Assembly (NCBI RefSeq): GCF_000801105.2
Contig: NC_079518.1
Coordinates: 14,234,494-14,298,493, forward strand
From: Raphanus sativus
Taxonomy: Eukaryota > Streptophyta > Magnoliopsida > Brassicales > Brassicaceae
Direction: 5' to 3'
DNA: 64,000 bases
Shown: in pieces, positions 22,410-32,864 of the stretch
Layout: every line of letters starts with the position of its first letter
How positions within the stretch are numbered: the first letter of the stretch is position 1
Translations under genes and position numbers: made by a program
Notes under the pieces: model-generated
What the model was told of the DNA's origin: nothing
Database searches by the model: none
Seen by the model: only the letters and a program-made list of their open reading frames with translations

Positions 22410-22735
22410 CTGCGTACAACTGGGAGTTACTTCAAATTATTGGGTGTGACTGTTAATCCGGACTGGACTGATATTTTAAATGCGCTTCAAATCATCACTC
22501 AGGTCGACTCAATCTTGGCTGAAATGGTTTTTCAGACAACCATACACCACCTCTGGCGGGAGGGAATTGGTCAACAACATGACAAGGATTAGATCAGCTT
22601 ATGAGGAAGATAGACGAAGCAATTCAAAATCGAATTGTATCACTCAAATACATATTTTAACACAGATTGGCTGGGATGCTTCAGCGATGGTTTGTGGTCT
22701 CTCCATTCTGAACTTGCAGAGAGGATAAGGTATAT
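22410..22735 (+). mobile_element. LINE (L1-type) 3' end fragment
   Basis: Read with frameshifts it gives WELLQIIG, VNPDWTDILNALQIIT, QTTIHHLWRE and EAIQNRIVSLKYIF followed by MLQRWFVVSPF, the zf-RVT and terminal region of plant L1 elements. Decayed; a stop interrupts the last block. Confidence 0.65.
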
Positions 22736-23025
22736 ATGTCTTAATACATTATTTTCAGTTTTATCAAAAAAAAAATAATTCCTCTCATTCTTATAGCATT
22801 CTTTTGTATACATGAACTATTCAAAGTGATCAACAGAGTTGATACTTTATCCAAAAAAATAACTAGATCTAATTTTTCTTACATAATAGTATCAATTTTT
22901 TTCCAAATTATTATCTGAGGGTATTTTCACAATTAGAAATCTTGGCTATAGCTACAAAATAATCACAAAACATCATGGTTATTTAAATAGTCACTAAATA
23001 GTCACAAAATACAAAATATGATGGA
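22736..23025. other. AT-rich spacer, nothing seen
   Basis: No frames or structural elements beyond A/T runs and repeated AATAGTCACAAAAT. Confidence 0.4.
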
Positions 23026-23029
23026 CGAG

Positions 23030-23240
23030 CTAGTTGATGGTCAGCCTGTAAGACAGTTATTCCACCTTTCTTAGGAATTACATGAACATGACTAACCCAT
23101 TTTCTATCAGATATAACATAGATCACACCAGTTTCTAGAAGTTTCATTATCTCTTTCTTAACAATATCTTTTAGATTCGGGTTTAACCTCCTCTAATGTT
23201 CTACACTAGTCATCGATTCATCTACTTCTAGGTTAATGTG
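23030..23240 (-). mobile_element. Ty3/gypsy reverse transcriptase fragment
   Basis: The minus strand reads RRLNPNLKDIVKKEIMKLLE, then TGVIYVISDRKWVSHVHVIP and KKGGITV, the conserved N-terminal part of gypsy reverse transcriptase. An upstream stop replaces the usual Gln before RRLNP. No LTRs were found; it is a small decayed fragment. Confidence 0.75.
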
Positions 23241-23880
23241 CGGCTTCGGAGTTGCAGCTACCCCCAAGGTCCGTCTCTTGCTCCCAGTGCAGAGACGTAG
23301 CTATCTCATCTCCGGCGGAGTGGAGCTTGACCGAAGATGAACGGCTCTTGCGTTGTGACGGCTGGGATCCATTCTGCTTCGGCGAGGTGGTGGTGAAAGA
23401 CGGCAGTGTCGGTTTAGTACTTGGTTGGTTAGGACCGGTTAAATTCCCTGTTTGCTTGTGATTTGTACCGTCTATTTATTATTAAATTTTGTATTTTAAA
23501 ATAATAATAATAATAATAATAATGGTAAAATATTCAAAACCTTATTTCTCTGAATCTTTGTGATTGCCTGAGTTTCGAAACAATGTGTGAATCATTTGTT
23601 TTCACTGAAGGTATATATTCCCTCCGTTTCTATATAGATTATGTTTTAGGAAGTTTTTGATGTTTCTAAATAAATGATGTTTTCATATATCAATGTATTT
23701 TTTTTAATTTTATCAAAAACTGTATAACAATAATGTTTTGTAGTTTGTTTTGTGTTTGGTTGAATAACTCTTAATTTATATTTTAATGATATTTTAAAGA
23801 TTAAAAACAAGTTTCTTAATAGTTGTGCACAATCCTAAAACTTCATCTATTATGGAACAAATGGAGTATACGACATTCTC
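23241..23880. other. No gene identified; short GC-richer frame
   Basis: 23252-23461 holds a 69-residue open frame (MQLPPRSVSCSQCRDV...) without a recognised motif; the region is GC-richer than its flanks. 23490-23522 is an (ATA)n tract and 23620-23880 looks like a Tc1/Stowaway-like CTCCGTTT...ACAAATGGAGT repeat. Function not assigned. Confidence 0.35.
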
Positions 23881-23882
23881 TT

Positions 23883-24525
23883 CTTGAGGTCTGTCTCACT
23901 ATTAAGGATCAACGCAGCAAACAAAGCTCGAGAAGTTTCTTCAACCTCGTTGCCATTGGCAGCTGGCGTGGTGGAGAAGTTAGGGCTTGCAAACCAATTG
24001 GTTGAACAAAGAGAAGCTTGGAAGAAACCTAAAAAAATCGCCGAAAATATCATCAAGAATGAACAAGGTATGCTTCTTAGGATTAAATCTGTCATCAATG
24101 ATGAACTGAAGCTTGATCTTGGTCATGCCCTCGCACTAGAAAAGGTAAAAACGTTTCGTCAATTTTAGCAACCCATTATGAATTTTTTCTTATCAATACG
24201 TGACTGAGAGAAGCGAAAACTGCATCACGCGTGCTACAATGGGATGACAAAAGAAAAGTGTAAAACGATGCTTGAGTTCATAGCTCGACGCAGGGGCGAA
24301 GCTAGAGGCTAATTACAGTGGGGGCATAAACTGGTTTTCATTAGATCATGGGTGCACTAAACAGAGTTTTCATAATTATCTAGCTAGTTTATGTAATTTT
24401 GCATGGGAAACTTTTGAAATTACAAAAAAACTATGGGTGCACATGCACCCAGTCCTCTCTCTCTAGCTTCGCCACTGGCTCGACGTGGATCCGCAGTCCC
24501 GTCTCAAACTATTTTTAGACCATAT
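23883..24525 (+). pseudogene. ECHIA: Enoyl-CoA hydratase (ECHIA) relic, 3' part
   Basis: About 23915-24147 gives ANKAREVSSTSLPL, EKLGLANQLVEQREAWKK, AENIIKNEQGMLLRIKSVIN and LDLGHALALEK followed by a GT donor. The terminal exon from about 24214 reads HACYNGMTKEKCKTMLEFIA and RR, is cut by a 187-bp hAT MITE, and resumes at 24478 with RRGSAVPSQTIF and a stop. This is the C-terminal part of the crotonase fold. The middle of the gene, including the catalytic Glu region, is absent from the window between 18290 and 23883. Confidence 0.88.
24291..24477. mobile_element. hAT-type MITE, 187 bp, in the ECHIA last exon
   Basis: Ends CAGGGGCGAAGCTAGAG and, reverse-complemented, CAGTGGCGAAGCTAGAG, a 17-bp terminal repeat with one mismatch. 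Perfect 8-bp duplication GCTCGACG (24283-24290 and 24478-24485). Confidence 0.92.
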
Positions 24526-25230
24526 TTAAAAAAAAAGATCAACAATATATCCAGAGAAATACTGATATGATTTTAAAAGTTAAGACCTCCATCTGTATAT
24601 ATGTTTACCCGTTTCTTTTGAAGTTATAGATTTTAAATTATAAAATTAATTACAATTTTAGTGTTTTAGAATCATATCAGGTTTGGCAGTTCTACTTGCA
24701 CATTTTTTTGGCACTTTTTAAAAGACGCCCGGACAAAAAGCCATCTTCCAAGCAATAGACACTGTGGATCTTTTTTTTCTTATCAAAACATTCTGTGGAT
24801 CTTAATTATTCTTTGTTTCTTTTAATTTTTTTTTTGCTTAATTCTTTGTACCTTTTAATTGACAACTTCAATAATATATTTGTTTGTTTTAGAAGTTAAA
24901 ACGCCAGTCAGCTAAAGTTGGATGAGACATATGGAACCAGTCAATCTTTAGTCTTTATTAGATTCGTTGAATCAGTATGGTATATTCTTACGAGATTTTT
25001 TATAATTCTTACCATAAAAGTTCTGTAAATTAAGTAGCAAATATAAATATGAAAATGACCCAAATGAGTCAACCTAAAAGTAATGTCACTATAGTAAACG
25101 TTCTTGACTTGAAAGTTTGATCATATACATGAATTATTAGGGATACAATATTAACGGAAAGAAGTAATATATACACTACTATATATATATTAAAGAAAAG
25201 AAATGTCGACGCTGCATTACGATACACTAC
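24526..25230. other. SPH upstream region
   Basis: AT-rich. From about 24880 to 25230 it is clearly similar to 27805-28195 upstream of the SPH pseudogene (shared blocks such as CATATACATGA, TTTACGGAAAGAAGTA and GTCGACRCTGCRTT), so about 350 bp of promoter was duplicated with the gene. Confidence 0.6.
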
Positions 25231-25240
25231 TATATATATA
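25231..25240 (+). promoter_or_regulatory. TATA element of the SPH gene
   Basis: TATATATATA 48 bp before the ATG, followed by an AACGCATTCAACAACTATAA leader conserved in the SPH pseudogene copies at 18720 and 30125. Confidence 0.6.
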
Positions 25241-25287
25241 ACGCATTCAACAACTATAAACAACGTCACTATCTCATATACCACAAA

Positions 25288-25782
25288 ATGAATATTCCAA
25301 AACGTTACCCATCACTAGTCATATTGATTGTCTTCATAGCTACAGATCTATCTCGTGCAGTCACAAGAAACAACATTCCTGCTGCAAACGATCCATCATT
25401 ACCATCGATAAAAGATGTGTTTAAACCTTTCGGAAAGATTACTGTAGAAATCATCAATGATATTGGTGGTACAGTACCATTGCCTTTTCATTGTAAATCA
25501 AAGGACGATGATTTTGGTGACCAGAGTTTGCAACCTGGTGGGTCGTGGTCGTTTAGTTTTAAGCGTCAGTTCTTTGGAAGGACATTGTTTTTCTGTTCTT
25601 TTGTGTTGCCCAATGGAAGCTTTTATTTCGACATATTTAGAGACCACCGAGATACTGCTGGCGAGGACTGGTGCCAACATTGCGTGTGGAAGATAAGACC
25701 AACCGGACCTTGTAGGTTTAACGGTGTTCATAAGAAGTTCGATGTTTGTTTTCCATGGAATAAAAATAAGTCATTGTATTGA
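25288..25782 (+). CDS. S-protein homologue (self-incompatibility S1 family), secreted
   Basis: Single exon, 164 residues. The start MNIPKRYPSLVILIVFIATD opens a signal peptide probably cut after LSRA (about residue 24). The mature domain has the SPH family pattern: VEIINDIG, FHCKSKDDDFGDQ, LQPGGSWSFSFK, FFGRTLFFCSF, and a C-terminal cysteine cluster WCQHCVWKIRPTGPCRF followed by FDVCFPWNKNKSLY. The S1 family includes the Papaver self-incompatibility determinant; the many Arabidopsis members are mostly of unknown role and thought to be secreted signals. Family assignment is firm. AT4G16195 is a likely syntenic counterpart (from memory). It sits between relics of ECHIA and the protease and is the least damaged of the plus-strand SPH copies. 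Confidence 0.9.
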   Translation: MNIPKRYPSLVILIVFIATDLSRAVTRNNIPAANDPSLPSIKDVFKPFGKITVEIINDIGGTVPLPFHCKSKDDDFGDQSLQPGGSWSFSFKRQFFGRTLFFCSFVLPNGSFYFDIFRDHRDTAGEDWCQHCVWKIRPTGPCRFNGVHKKFDVCFPWNKNKSLY

Positions 25783-26285
25783 AAATACATAGCCAATATG
25801 AATGTAATGTGTTTGTGTTTTCTATGACTCACGAGCTTCAAACATATCATAAAATAAAACATGACGTTATTTATTTTATTTCATTTTTCATACGTTGATA
25901 ACCGTTTATATGTTAATATCTAATATGACTAGGTATAAGAGATAGTCAGGATCTCAGTAGTATATGATGTTTTTGTTATATACTACGGCTTTCAGCTCAG
26001 TCACCATTGTTGAGTCTAACCCCGAAAATCATTAACTTTTGGTCGTTCGTAGATAAAAACCAGTATACCAAATTAAATCTGTGTGTCATTTACTTTTATT
26101 TATTTATCTTTTATGCATCCGTTATAACAAACCTCATATCATCTTAGTACAAAAATAAAATGCAAAGCTATTTTAAAGCAAACTGAAATAAAGAAACTAT
26201 AGTAACAACAACCACCAATAGTATGGTTACATCCATACATATACATCACTTATACAAAGGTAAACCCAATAGCGTCCAAATAATT
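25783..26285. other. SPH 3' flank
   Basis: AT-rich sequence similar to the 3' flank of the SPH pseudogenes (ACATAGCCAATATGAATGTA and CATAAAATAAAACATG-type blocks also follow 30631 and 36298). No gene. Confidence 0.5.
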
Positions 26286-26287
26286 CT

Positions 26288-26412
26288 ACCTAGTTGAGGT
26301 ATGGATACCATTATCTCCGTACCACATATATTTTGACGTCTCAGCATATTTTGTAGTAACCATGCTCGCCCCACATTGACCCCCATGTGTTTTCCCAGAT
26401 CCAATAATTAGG
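26288..26412 (-). pseudogene. RD19-like papain cysteine protease relic (last exon)
   Basis: The minus strand reads NYWIWENTWGSMWGEHGYYK followed by IC, then in another frame ICGTEIMVSIPQLG. This matches the C-terminal end of RD19-type papain proteases (WI.KNSWG..WGE.GYYK.C and CG.DTMVS). The catalytic Asn of KNSWG is kept as ENTWG. A frameshift and loss of the upstream exons show it is dead. AT4G16190 is an RD19-like protease at the matching position (from memory). Confidence 0.78.
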
Positions 26413-27023
26413 AGCAGTATCGGTCCTGACATTTTCAAAATTTAAATTATCAAAATATTGCACTTAATATAATCAATTTTAAAATTTAATTATTTAAAGT
26501 AATTTTTTATGTGTACCTGTTATATCTGTTTAATTATTTATTGTATAAAAATATATTAATTTCCTGTCTTTGTCATTATATTTCTGATTATATCAATAAT
26601 AGTATTTATTGTATTTTCGAAAAACAAAATCCAACAAAATAGTGGAGATCAAAAAACAAAATAAATTGGTGAACACACAAAAGTGGGCCCCATTGAAATG
26701 TTTCTTATGAACCAAACCCGACCAGAGCACCCCGTGTCTTGGCTTTTTGAACATACATACGGAAACACGTATTCTACAAAAAATCTTTTAGAGGGATCAA
26801 ATCGGTAATACATGTATTCTAGAAGGATCAATAATAAGTTTTTTTTTTTGCTAAAAGGATCAATAATAAGTTAAATTCATCAAACCGATAATACATGTAT
26901 TCTACAAAAACTCACATGTGTCGTGTGAGTCACCCACCTGATACAGTGATACTGTGCTTGCTCCACCACTGATGGGAACAAGACTCCTCTTATGTAAGTT
27001 TGCATCACCGTTGCATTGATAGC
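26413..27023. other. AT-rich spacer, no gene
   Basis: Contains a duplicated GGATCAATAATAAGTT around a T-run (26826-26870) and GATAATACATGTATTCTA twice (about 26805 and 26886). Nothing coding recognised. Confidence 0.4.
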
Positions 27024-27037
27024 AACTATTGAGCAGC

Positions 27038-27200
27038 AAATAGGCGGGGGGAACTACTCTTCTGTGTCATCAGCGGTATTGGGTGTTGGGCTTTGTCCTC
27101 AGCCCAGGTAATACCCTCCCGGGTGAAGCGGACCGCTGCCTGACCGGGTCCTGGGGAATGACCCACGAAGTGGGGAACCCCAGAATTATCAAAAAAAAAA
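27038..27200 (+). mobile_element. Retroposon (SINE or 3' LINE end) with poly(A) and 14-bp TSD
   Basis: A GC-rich 150-bp segment ends in A10-12 and is flanked by the 14-bp direct repeat AACTATTGAGCAGC (27024-27037 and 27201-27214). No A or B box is evident, so a 5'-truncated LINE tail is more likely than a SINE. Confidence 0.82.
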
Positions 27201-27214
27201 AACTATTGAGCAGC

Positions 27215-28194
27215 GAAGACAAAAGGGATTTGAGTTTTTTTTTCTGATATAATAACTTACTAGCTAGAGCTGGACTAGATTTGCAGCGATTTGGTCTTCA
27301 TTCGCAGAGACAAGCTGATATTAGACAGTCTCGCAGGGATCATGGTCTTGCCCAACTTGCAGACAGAATGGTCATAACGTCATGTATAAGGATAATCTTC
27401 TTCATTATATAATTTAAGTTAATGGTTGTAATAATTTACATAAACTACATCAGTTGTGTAGATAAAAAATTGCAATAATATATATAAATGAAACATTATA
27501 ATTGTTGGTGATTGCAACTTTTGGAGATCAACCATTGAAATTTTGGTATGCAATTTTTGATGATCGACTATTAAAATTGTTGGTATTAACCATTGCAATT
27601 TTTCATATAAGGATTTATGGACATTGACGAATAATATTAAAAAAAAAATCAGAAACTAAGTGTTAGAAAGAAAAAAGAAAATTCATTATTCAAAGATCAT
27701 TTGAAAAACGCCTATAAACACTAAAAGTGACATAGACAAGAGTGAGTCTTTGATTATTTTACTCTACAAACGGATTTCATGTATCACTATCTTAATATTT
27801 ACACCTTCAGTAATATCTTTGTTTGTTTTACAAGTTGTAACACCAATCAGTTCAAGTTGAAATTACTGTCTCACTTGAAGACATGGAAACCTCCTAATAT
27901 TTATTCCTTATTAGTTTCATTAACAAAATCAATCTGGTATATTTTTACGAGAATGATTTTCATGATTCCCAGCATAAAAGTTTCTGTAAATTAAATATTG
28001 AAATAAAAAAATGAACATGACCCAAATGAGATGTAACTACAGTTTACGTTCCTTAATTTAAAAGTTTGACCATATACATGATTTCTTACCATATACATGA
28101 ACTTAAGAGAGGACAAGGAATGCTCGGATAAAATATTTACGGAAAGAAGTATAAATTAGAATCGTCGACACTGCGTTCGATACACTACTGTATA
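27215..28194. other. Spacer and duplicated SPH promoter
   Basis: 27480-27620 has repeats of AT(T/C)GCAATTTTTG-type. 27805-28194 is the SPH promoter paralogous to 24880-25230, cut by the hAT insertion at its TATA region. Confidence 0.5.
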
Positions 28195-28224
28195 TATATA
28201 GGCAGTGGCGGAGGTAAAAACAAA

Positions 28225-29082
28225 GAACAAAACTTATTTTCACCCCTTAAGATAACCTCTACATTCACCCACCAATAGGAATTAGTTAACTGAGATTTGA
28301 TATCTCTTAAAAAAGGAAACCAAGTAATAAGAATTTAATGAAATAAAATTATGTTTTTAGATAAATAAAAAATAGTAGCAATTATCAAAAAAATATATTC
28401 TTTTTAATATTGATAAATCCATCAAAAAATACTAAACCCTAAACCCTAAACTCTATACCCTAAATTCTAAATACTAAACCCTAAACCCTTGGGGAAAGCC
28501 TGAACCCTTGGGCAAATCCTATACCCTAAATCGTTAATCTTAAACCCTAAACCCTACCCTTAATCATAAACCATAATATTAAACCCTAAATTCTGAACAC
28601 GAAACCCTAAACCCTAAACTCTTTGACAAATATTAAATCATAAACTCTTAATCCTAAACCATGACCATTTTGGAATTTAGGATTTAGGGTTTAGTATTAG
28701 GGGTTATGATTTATGGTTTAGGGATTATGATTTAGTTTATGATTTAAGGTTTGGTTTAAATTTAAGGGTTTAGGGTATAGGATTACTCAAGGGTTCAGGC
28801 TTTTCCCAAGGGTTTAGGGTTTAGTATTTAGAATTTAAGGTTTAGGGTTTAGAATTTAGGGTTTAGGGTTTAGTATTTTTTGATGGATTTATCAATAATA
28901 AAAAGAATATATTTTTTTGATAATTGCTATTATTTTTTATTTATCTAAAAACATAATTTTATTTTATTAAATTCTTATTACTTGGTTTTCCTTTTTTAAG
29001 AGATATCAAATCTCAGTTAACTAATTCCTATTGGTGGGTGAATGTAGAGGTTCACCTTAGGGGATGAAGCTAAGTTTTGTTC
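28225..29082. repeat. Foldback unit 1 with telomere-like arms
   Basis: The ends are inverted copies beginning GAACAAAACTTA and CACC(C)CYTAAGGT. About 200 bp of inverted repeat lead into a left arm with many CCCTAAA motifs and a right arm with TTTAGGG motifs. The marker CTTGGGNAAA(G)CCTGAACC is also present in both orientations. Confidence 0.8.
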
Positions 29083-29092
29083 ATTTTGTTTT

Positions 29093-29937
29093 TGAACAAA
29101 ACTTACCTTCACCCCCTAAGGTGAAACCTCTACATTCACCCACCAATAAGAATTAGTTAATTGAGATTTGATATTTCTTAAAAAAAGAAACCAAGTAATA
29201 AGAATTTAATGAAATAAAATTATGTTTTTAGATAAATAAAAAATAGTAACAATTATTAAAAAAATATATTTTTTAATATTGATAAATCCGTCAGAAAAAT
29301 ACTAAATCCTAAACTCTAAATTCTAAACCCTAAACCTTAAATTTAAATACTAACCCCTAAACCCTTGGAAAAGTCTGAATCCTTGGACAAAATCCTATAC
29401 CCTAAACCCTTAAATTTAAACCAAATCTTAAATCATAAACTAAATCCTAATCCCTAAACCCTAAATCATAACCCCTAATACTAAACCCTAAATTCTAAAT
29501 TCTAAAATGGTTTATGGTTTAGGATTAAGGGTTAAGATTTAATATTTGTCAAAGAGTTTAAGGTTTAGGGTTTCGTGTTTAAAATTTAGGGTTTAATATT
29601 ATGGTTTATGATTAAGGATTTAGGGTTTAAGATTAACGATTTAGGGTATAGGATTTGTCCAAGGGTTCAGGCTTTTCCCAAGGGTTTAAGATTTAGTATT
29701 TAAAATTTAAGGTTTAAAGTTTAGTATTTTCTGACAGATTTATCAAATATTAAATTTTTTTTTATTATAATTGCTACTATTTTTTATTTATCTTAAACAT
29801 AATTTTATTTCATTAAATTCTTATTATTTGGTTTCCTTTTTAAAAGATATCAAATTTCAATTAACTAATTCATATTGGTGGGTGAATGTAGAGGTTCACC
29901 TTAGGGAGTGAAGCTAAGTTTTGTTCAAACAAAATCT
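29093..29937. repeat. Foldback unit 2 with telomere-like arms
   Basis: Second, slightly diverged member with the same ends (GAACAAAACTTA...TAAGTTTTGTTC) and the same CCCTAAA to TTTAGGG arm order as unit 1. Separated from unit 1 by about 10 bp. Confidence 0.8.
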
Positions 29938-30185
29938 ACTGGAGTCAAAATGATATACATATAAAATTACTGAAAGATTTACAACACTCAAATGGGTCAA
30001 ACTATTAAAAATGAATCAATTAATCAGTGTGTAGTTACAGTTATATGCCTATACTCAATAAAATTTTAGAATTGACATGGATCAGTTGACCCATATGGTT
30101 ATTTGTTGGCTCCGTCACTGTATATAGGTATATATTAAATCATTAAACAACTACGAACAACTTCACAATCTAATATACCATAAAA

Positions 30186-30631
30186 ATGGATAATCAAATA
30201 CGTTACACATCACTTTTCATATTGATTGACTTCATAGCTACAGCTATCACAGGCTGACACAAGAAACAACATTCCTGTTGCAAACGATCCATCATTAACA
30301 TCAACAAAAGATGGCTTTAACTAGAAAACATCAACGATATATATTGGTGGAACAGTAATGTTGCCTTATCATTGTAAATCAAAGGCGATGATTTTGGTGA
30401 AAAGAGTTTGCAACCGGGTGGGTCGTGGTCATTTGTTTTTCTGTTCTTTTGCGTTGCCAAATGGAAGGTATTATTTCAACATATATAGATACCACCGAGA
30501 TAGTGCCGGCGATGACTAGTACCCAAATTTCGTGTGGAAGATAAGACTAGCCGCACTTTGTAGGTTTTATCCGTGAAACTAAGCGGTTTCATATTTGTTT
30601 TCTATGGAACAAAAATAAGTCATTGTATTGA
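30186..30631 (+). pseudogene. SPH pseudogene, unit 1 copy
   Basis: ATG gives MDNQIRYTSLFILIDFIATA, a signal-peptide-like start, then a frameshift and stop. Later pieces are recognisable only by shifting frames: YHCKSK, GEKSLQPGGSWS, SFALPNGRYYFNI, VWKIR and a FPWNKNKSLY-like end. About 50 bp (GKTVEI to FFGRTL parts) are deleted relative to the gene at 25288. Its promoter was hit by the 1.9-kb hAT. Not functional. Confidence 0.85.
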
Positions 30632-31239
30632 CAAATACATAGCCAATATGAATGTAATCTGTTTGTCTTTTTTATGACTCACGCGCTTGAAACATAATAT
30701 AAAACAGAAATACCATTTTTTCTCTTATTTCAACTTTTATAAGTTGATAACTGTTGATATGTTTACATCTACTCTGACTCGGTATAACTATAAAAGAGTT
30801 TAAAGTTCTAAAGAAAAACTATAAGAGAGTCAGGATGTCAACAGTATATGATGCTTTTTATATGCATTGCGGCTTTCAGTTTTATCATTATTGTTTCTAA
30901 ACCCGCAACCATTAACTTTTGTTCGTAGATATAATCTCTATGATATTATTTGAGAAGTTTAATTTCTTAAGTATCGTGTTTACGTTAATTTTTATAATGG
31001 TTATTGACAACTGATATATTTAATGAATTAAAAATAGTATATCTAAGTTTCATTATTAAATAATTATTTAACAATTTCTGTCAACTAGATTTTTAATTTC
31101 ATTTTCATATTTTGCAAGTAACATATAGAAAAAATCTCTAAAATATTTTTTGAGAAGTTTTCCTACGTGTCTTGTTCACATTAATTCTTACGATGATTAC
31201 TTATAGACATACATTTAATGAATTAATAATATTATATCA
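30632..31239. other. SPH 3' flank, AT-rich
   Basis: Retains the 3' flank of the SPH family, then AT-rich DNA with an internal diverged repeat (TTTGAGAAGTTT...TTAATTTTTAYRATG at about 30946 and 31147). No gene. Confidence 0.45.
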
Positions 31240-31261
31240 CTAGGATCATGCGCTTTGCGCA
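31240..31261 (-). mobile_element. Helitron 3' terminus (minus strand), unit 1
   Basis: Hairpin TGCGC-AAA-GCGCA (31249-31261) followed on the minus strand by TGATC and CTAG (31243-31240) and then T. The duplicate is at 36907-36928. The 5' end was not found. Confidence 0.6.
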
Positions 31262-31545
31262 GGGTGATCTTAAATAATAAAAATTATTAATATATAGTAT
31301 TGAAAAATTAAATATGTATATGTGTGAATTTTTTAATATGCATACAGTTATGTTTTTTACATAATCATCTATATATTGAGCAGAGCATTTTTAATTTTAA
31401 GTGTGGATTGAAATTTATTTTGAATTTATGATGAGTCTGATCGATTTGAGCTTAAAAATTTTTATCACCTTGTTTGTACCTATAAAAACCGTAATGTGAT
31501 CATCAAGTGGATTTTATTACCTTGTTTATACCTATTTTCATGGTT

Positions 31546-31840
31546 ATTCTCCAATGGTATTCTATAATTTCCACTATAAAATAGTGCAACTCTATTATGG
31601 AGTTAAATTTGCTCCAATAGTTTACTCTATAATAGAGTTACACTATAATAGAGTGAGATATAGAGTAATACTGTTTTTTCACTCTAAACATAGAGTTAAA
31701 AAAAACAACATTCCTTTATATTCCTTTATATTCCACTCTATTATAGAGTAAACCATTAGAGCAAATCCAACTCTATAATAGAGTTATACTATTATAGAGT
31801 GAAATATAGAGAAAATTATAGAGCACCATTGGAGATGATC
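31546..31840. mobile_element. Harbinger-like MITE, unit 1
   Basis: Terminal inverted repeats TCTCCAATGGTATTCTATAA and GATCATCTCCAATGGTGCTC share the CTCCAATGG core, with TTA/TAA flanks. The interior is made of CTCTATAATAGAGT palindromes. Confidence 0.7.
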
Positions 31841-32059
31841 TAAGCAAAGATTTGTCCTTGTACCCTTATTTGGTTTGGTAGATTTACATTTCATAATCCA
31901 AATATATTCATTCATATTTATTTGTAATCTTAAAAATTATAGATTTAATGTGGTTTACTGGTTGGTTATATCTACAATATATTTGTTTATTAATGGAGTT
32001 TAAATATAATTCTTGAATACAATTGGGCCACACAAACAAAACTTATACATAAAGATACT

Positions 32060-32859
32060 TGTAACGCCCCGACCGCCCATGGCTAATGGGTCATCCACGC
32101 CCGCTTTCTCGGCCCGTGACCCCATCCCATCCGACGGTCGGTTGTTAATTTTTTTAAGGCTCGAAATCATTGTTTACTGACCCTGCAATCACCACATGAC
32201 CTTTCTCCGTGCTTTGGCCTCACTTACACGGTATCACAAATCACTTCCCGATAAGTCATCCATTCTTTCACTACTCTAGCCCAAGCACGCTTAACTCTGG
32301 AGTTCTAAACGCATGTGTGACGGAAAAAGTAAGTCAACTTTGGTGACATAGGTAGCCAAATTAATTCTCTTAAGCTTTTTTCACATATCCCAACTCGGGA
32401 TGTTACAATTCATCCCTTCTCAAAGAACGCAACATCCTCGTTGCGCCCCACAACAGGTCTCAAGACGCCTCTCAGGTCAGAACTAGACGGTTAACCAGCT
32501 CTAATACCACTTGTAACGCCCGACCGCCCACGGCTAATGGGCCATCCACGCCGGCTCTCTCGGCCCGTGGGCCCCATCCCATCTGACGGTCGGTCGTTAA
32601 TCTTTTTAAGGCTCGAAATCATTGTTTACTGACCCTGCAATCACCACATGACCCTTCCCGTGCTTTGGCCTCAATTACACGGTATCGCGAATCACTTCCT
32701 GATAGGTCACCCATCATTTCACTACTCCAGCCCAAGCACGCTTAACTCTGGAGTTCTAAACGGATGTGTGACGGAAAAGGTAAGTCAACTTTGGTGACAT
32801 AGGTAGCCAAATCAATTCTCTTAAGCCTTTTTTCACATATCACAACTCGGGATGTTACA
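32060..32859 (-). mobile_element. Cassandra-type TRIM with 5S rRNA-like LTRs, unit 1
   Basis: Two direct LTRs of 348 bp (32060-32407 and 32512-32859) with TGTAAC...GTTACA ends flank about 104 bp of interior. Target duplication ATACT (32055-32059 and 32860-32864). On the minus strand a primer-binding site TGGTATTAGAGC (32509-32498) lies 2 nt after the 5' LTR and matches the initiator-Met tRNA 3' end with one mismatch. Each LTR carries, on the minus strand, GAACTCCAGAGTTAAGCGTG and continues CTTGGGC...GGGTGACC, the internal control region of plant 5S rRNA. This is diagnostic of Cassandra. No protein is encoded. Confidence 0.93.
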
Positions 32860-32864
32860 ATACT

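Larger units (their letters stand above)
28203..30120. mobile_element. hAT-type element of 1.9 kb loaded with telomere-like foldback DNA
   Basis: Left end CAGTGGCGGAGGTA and right end, reverse-complemented, CAGTGACGGAGCCAAC. Perfect 8-bp duplication TATATAGG (28195-28202 and 30121-30128). No transposase frame. Most of the interior is two foldback units (28225-29082 and 29093-29937). It was inserted in the promoter of the SPH pseudogene at 30186. The right part (from 28431) was later duplicated at 33402-35093. Confidence 0.85.

Noticed and set aside
28431..28640. Real telomere or chromosome end
   Set aside because: The CCCTAAA motifs are degenerate, mirrored by TTTAGGG on the other arm, flanked by hAT ends and followed by genes, so they are interstitial and transposon-borne.
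31546..31840. CRISPR-like array from repeated CTCTATAATAGAGT units
   Set aside because: Plant nuclear DNA; the palindromes are irregularly spaced and sit between MITE terminal repeats.
32248..32308. 5S rRNA gene
   Set aside because: Only the internal control region is matched, it lies in both LTRs of a TRIM, and flanks do not match 5S rRNA ends.
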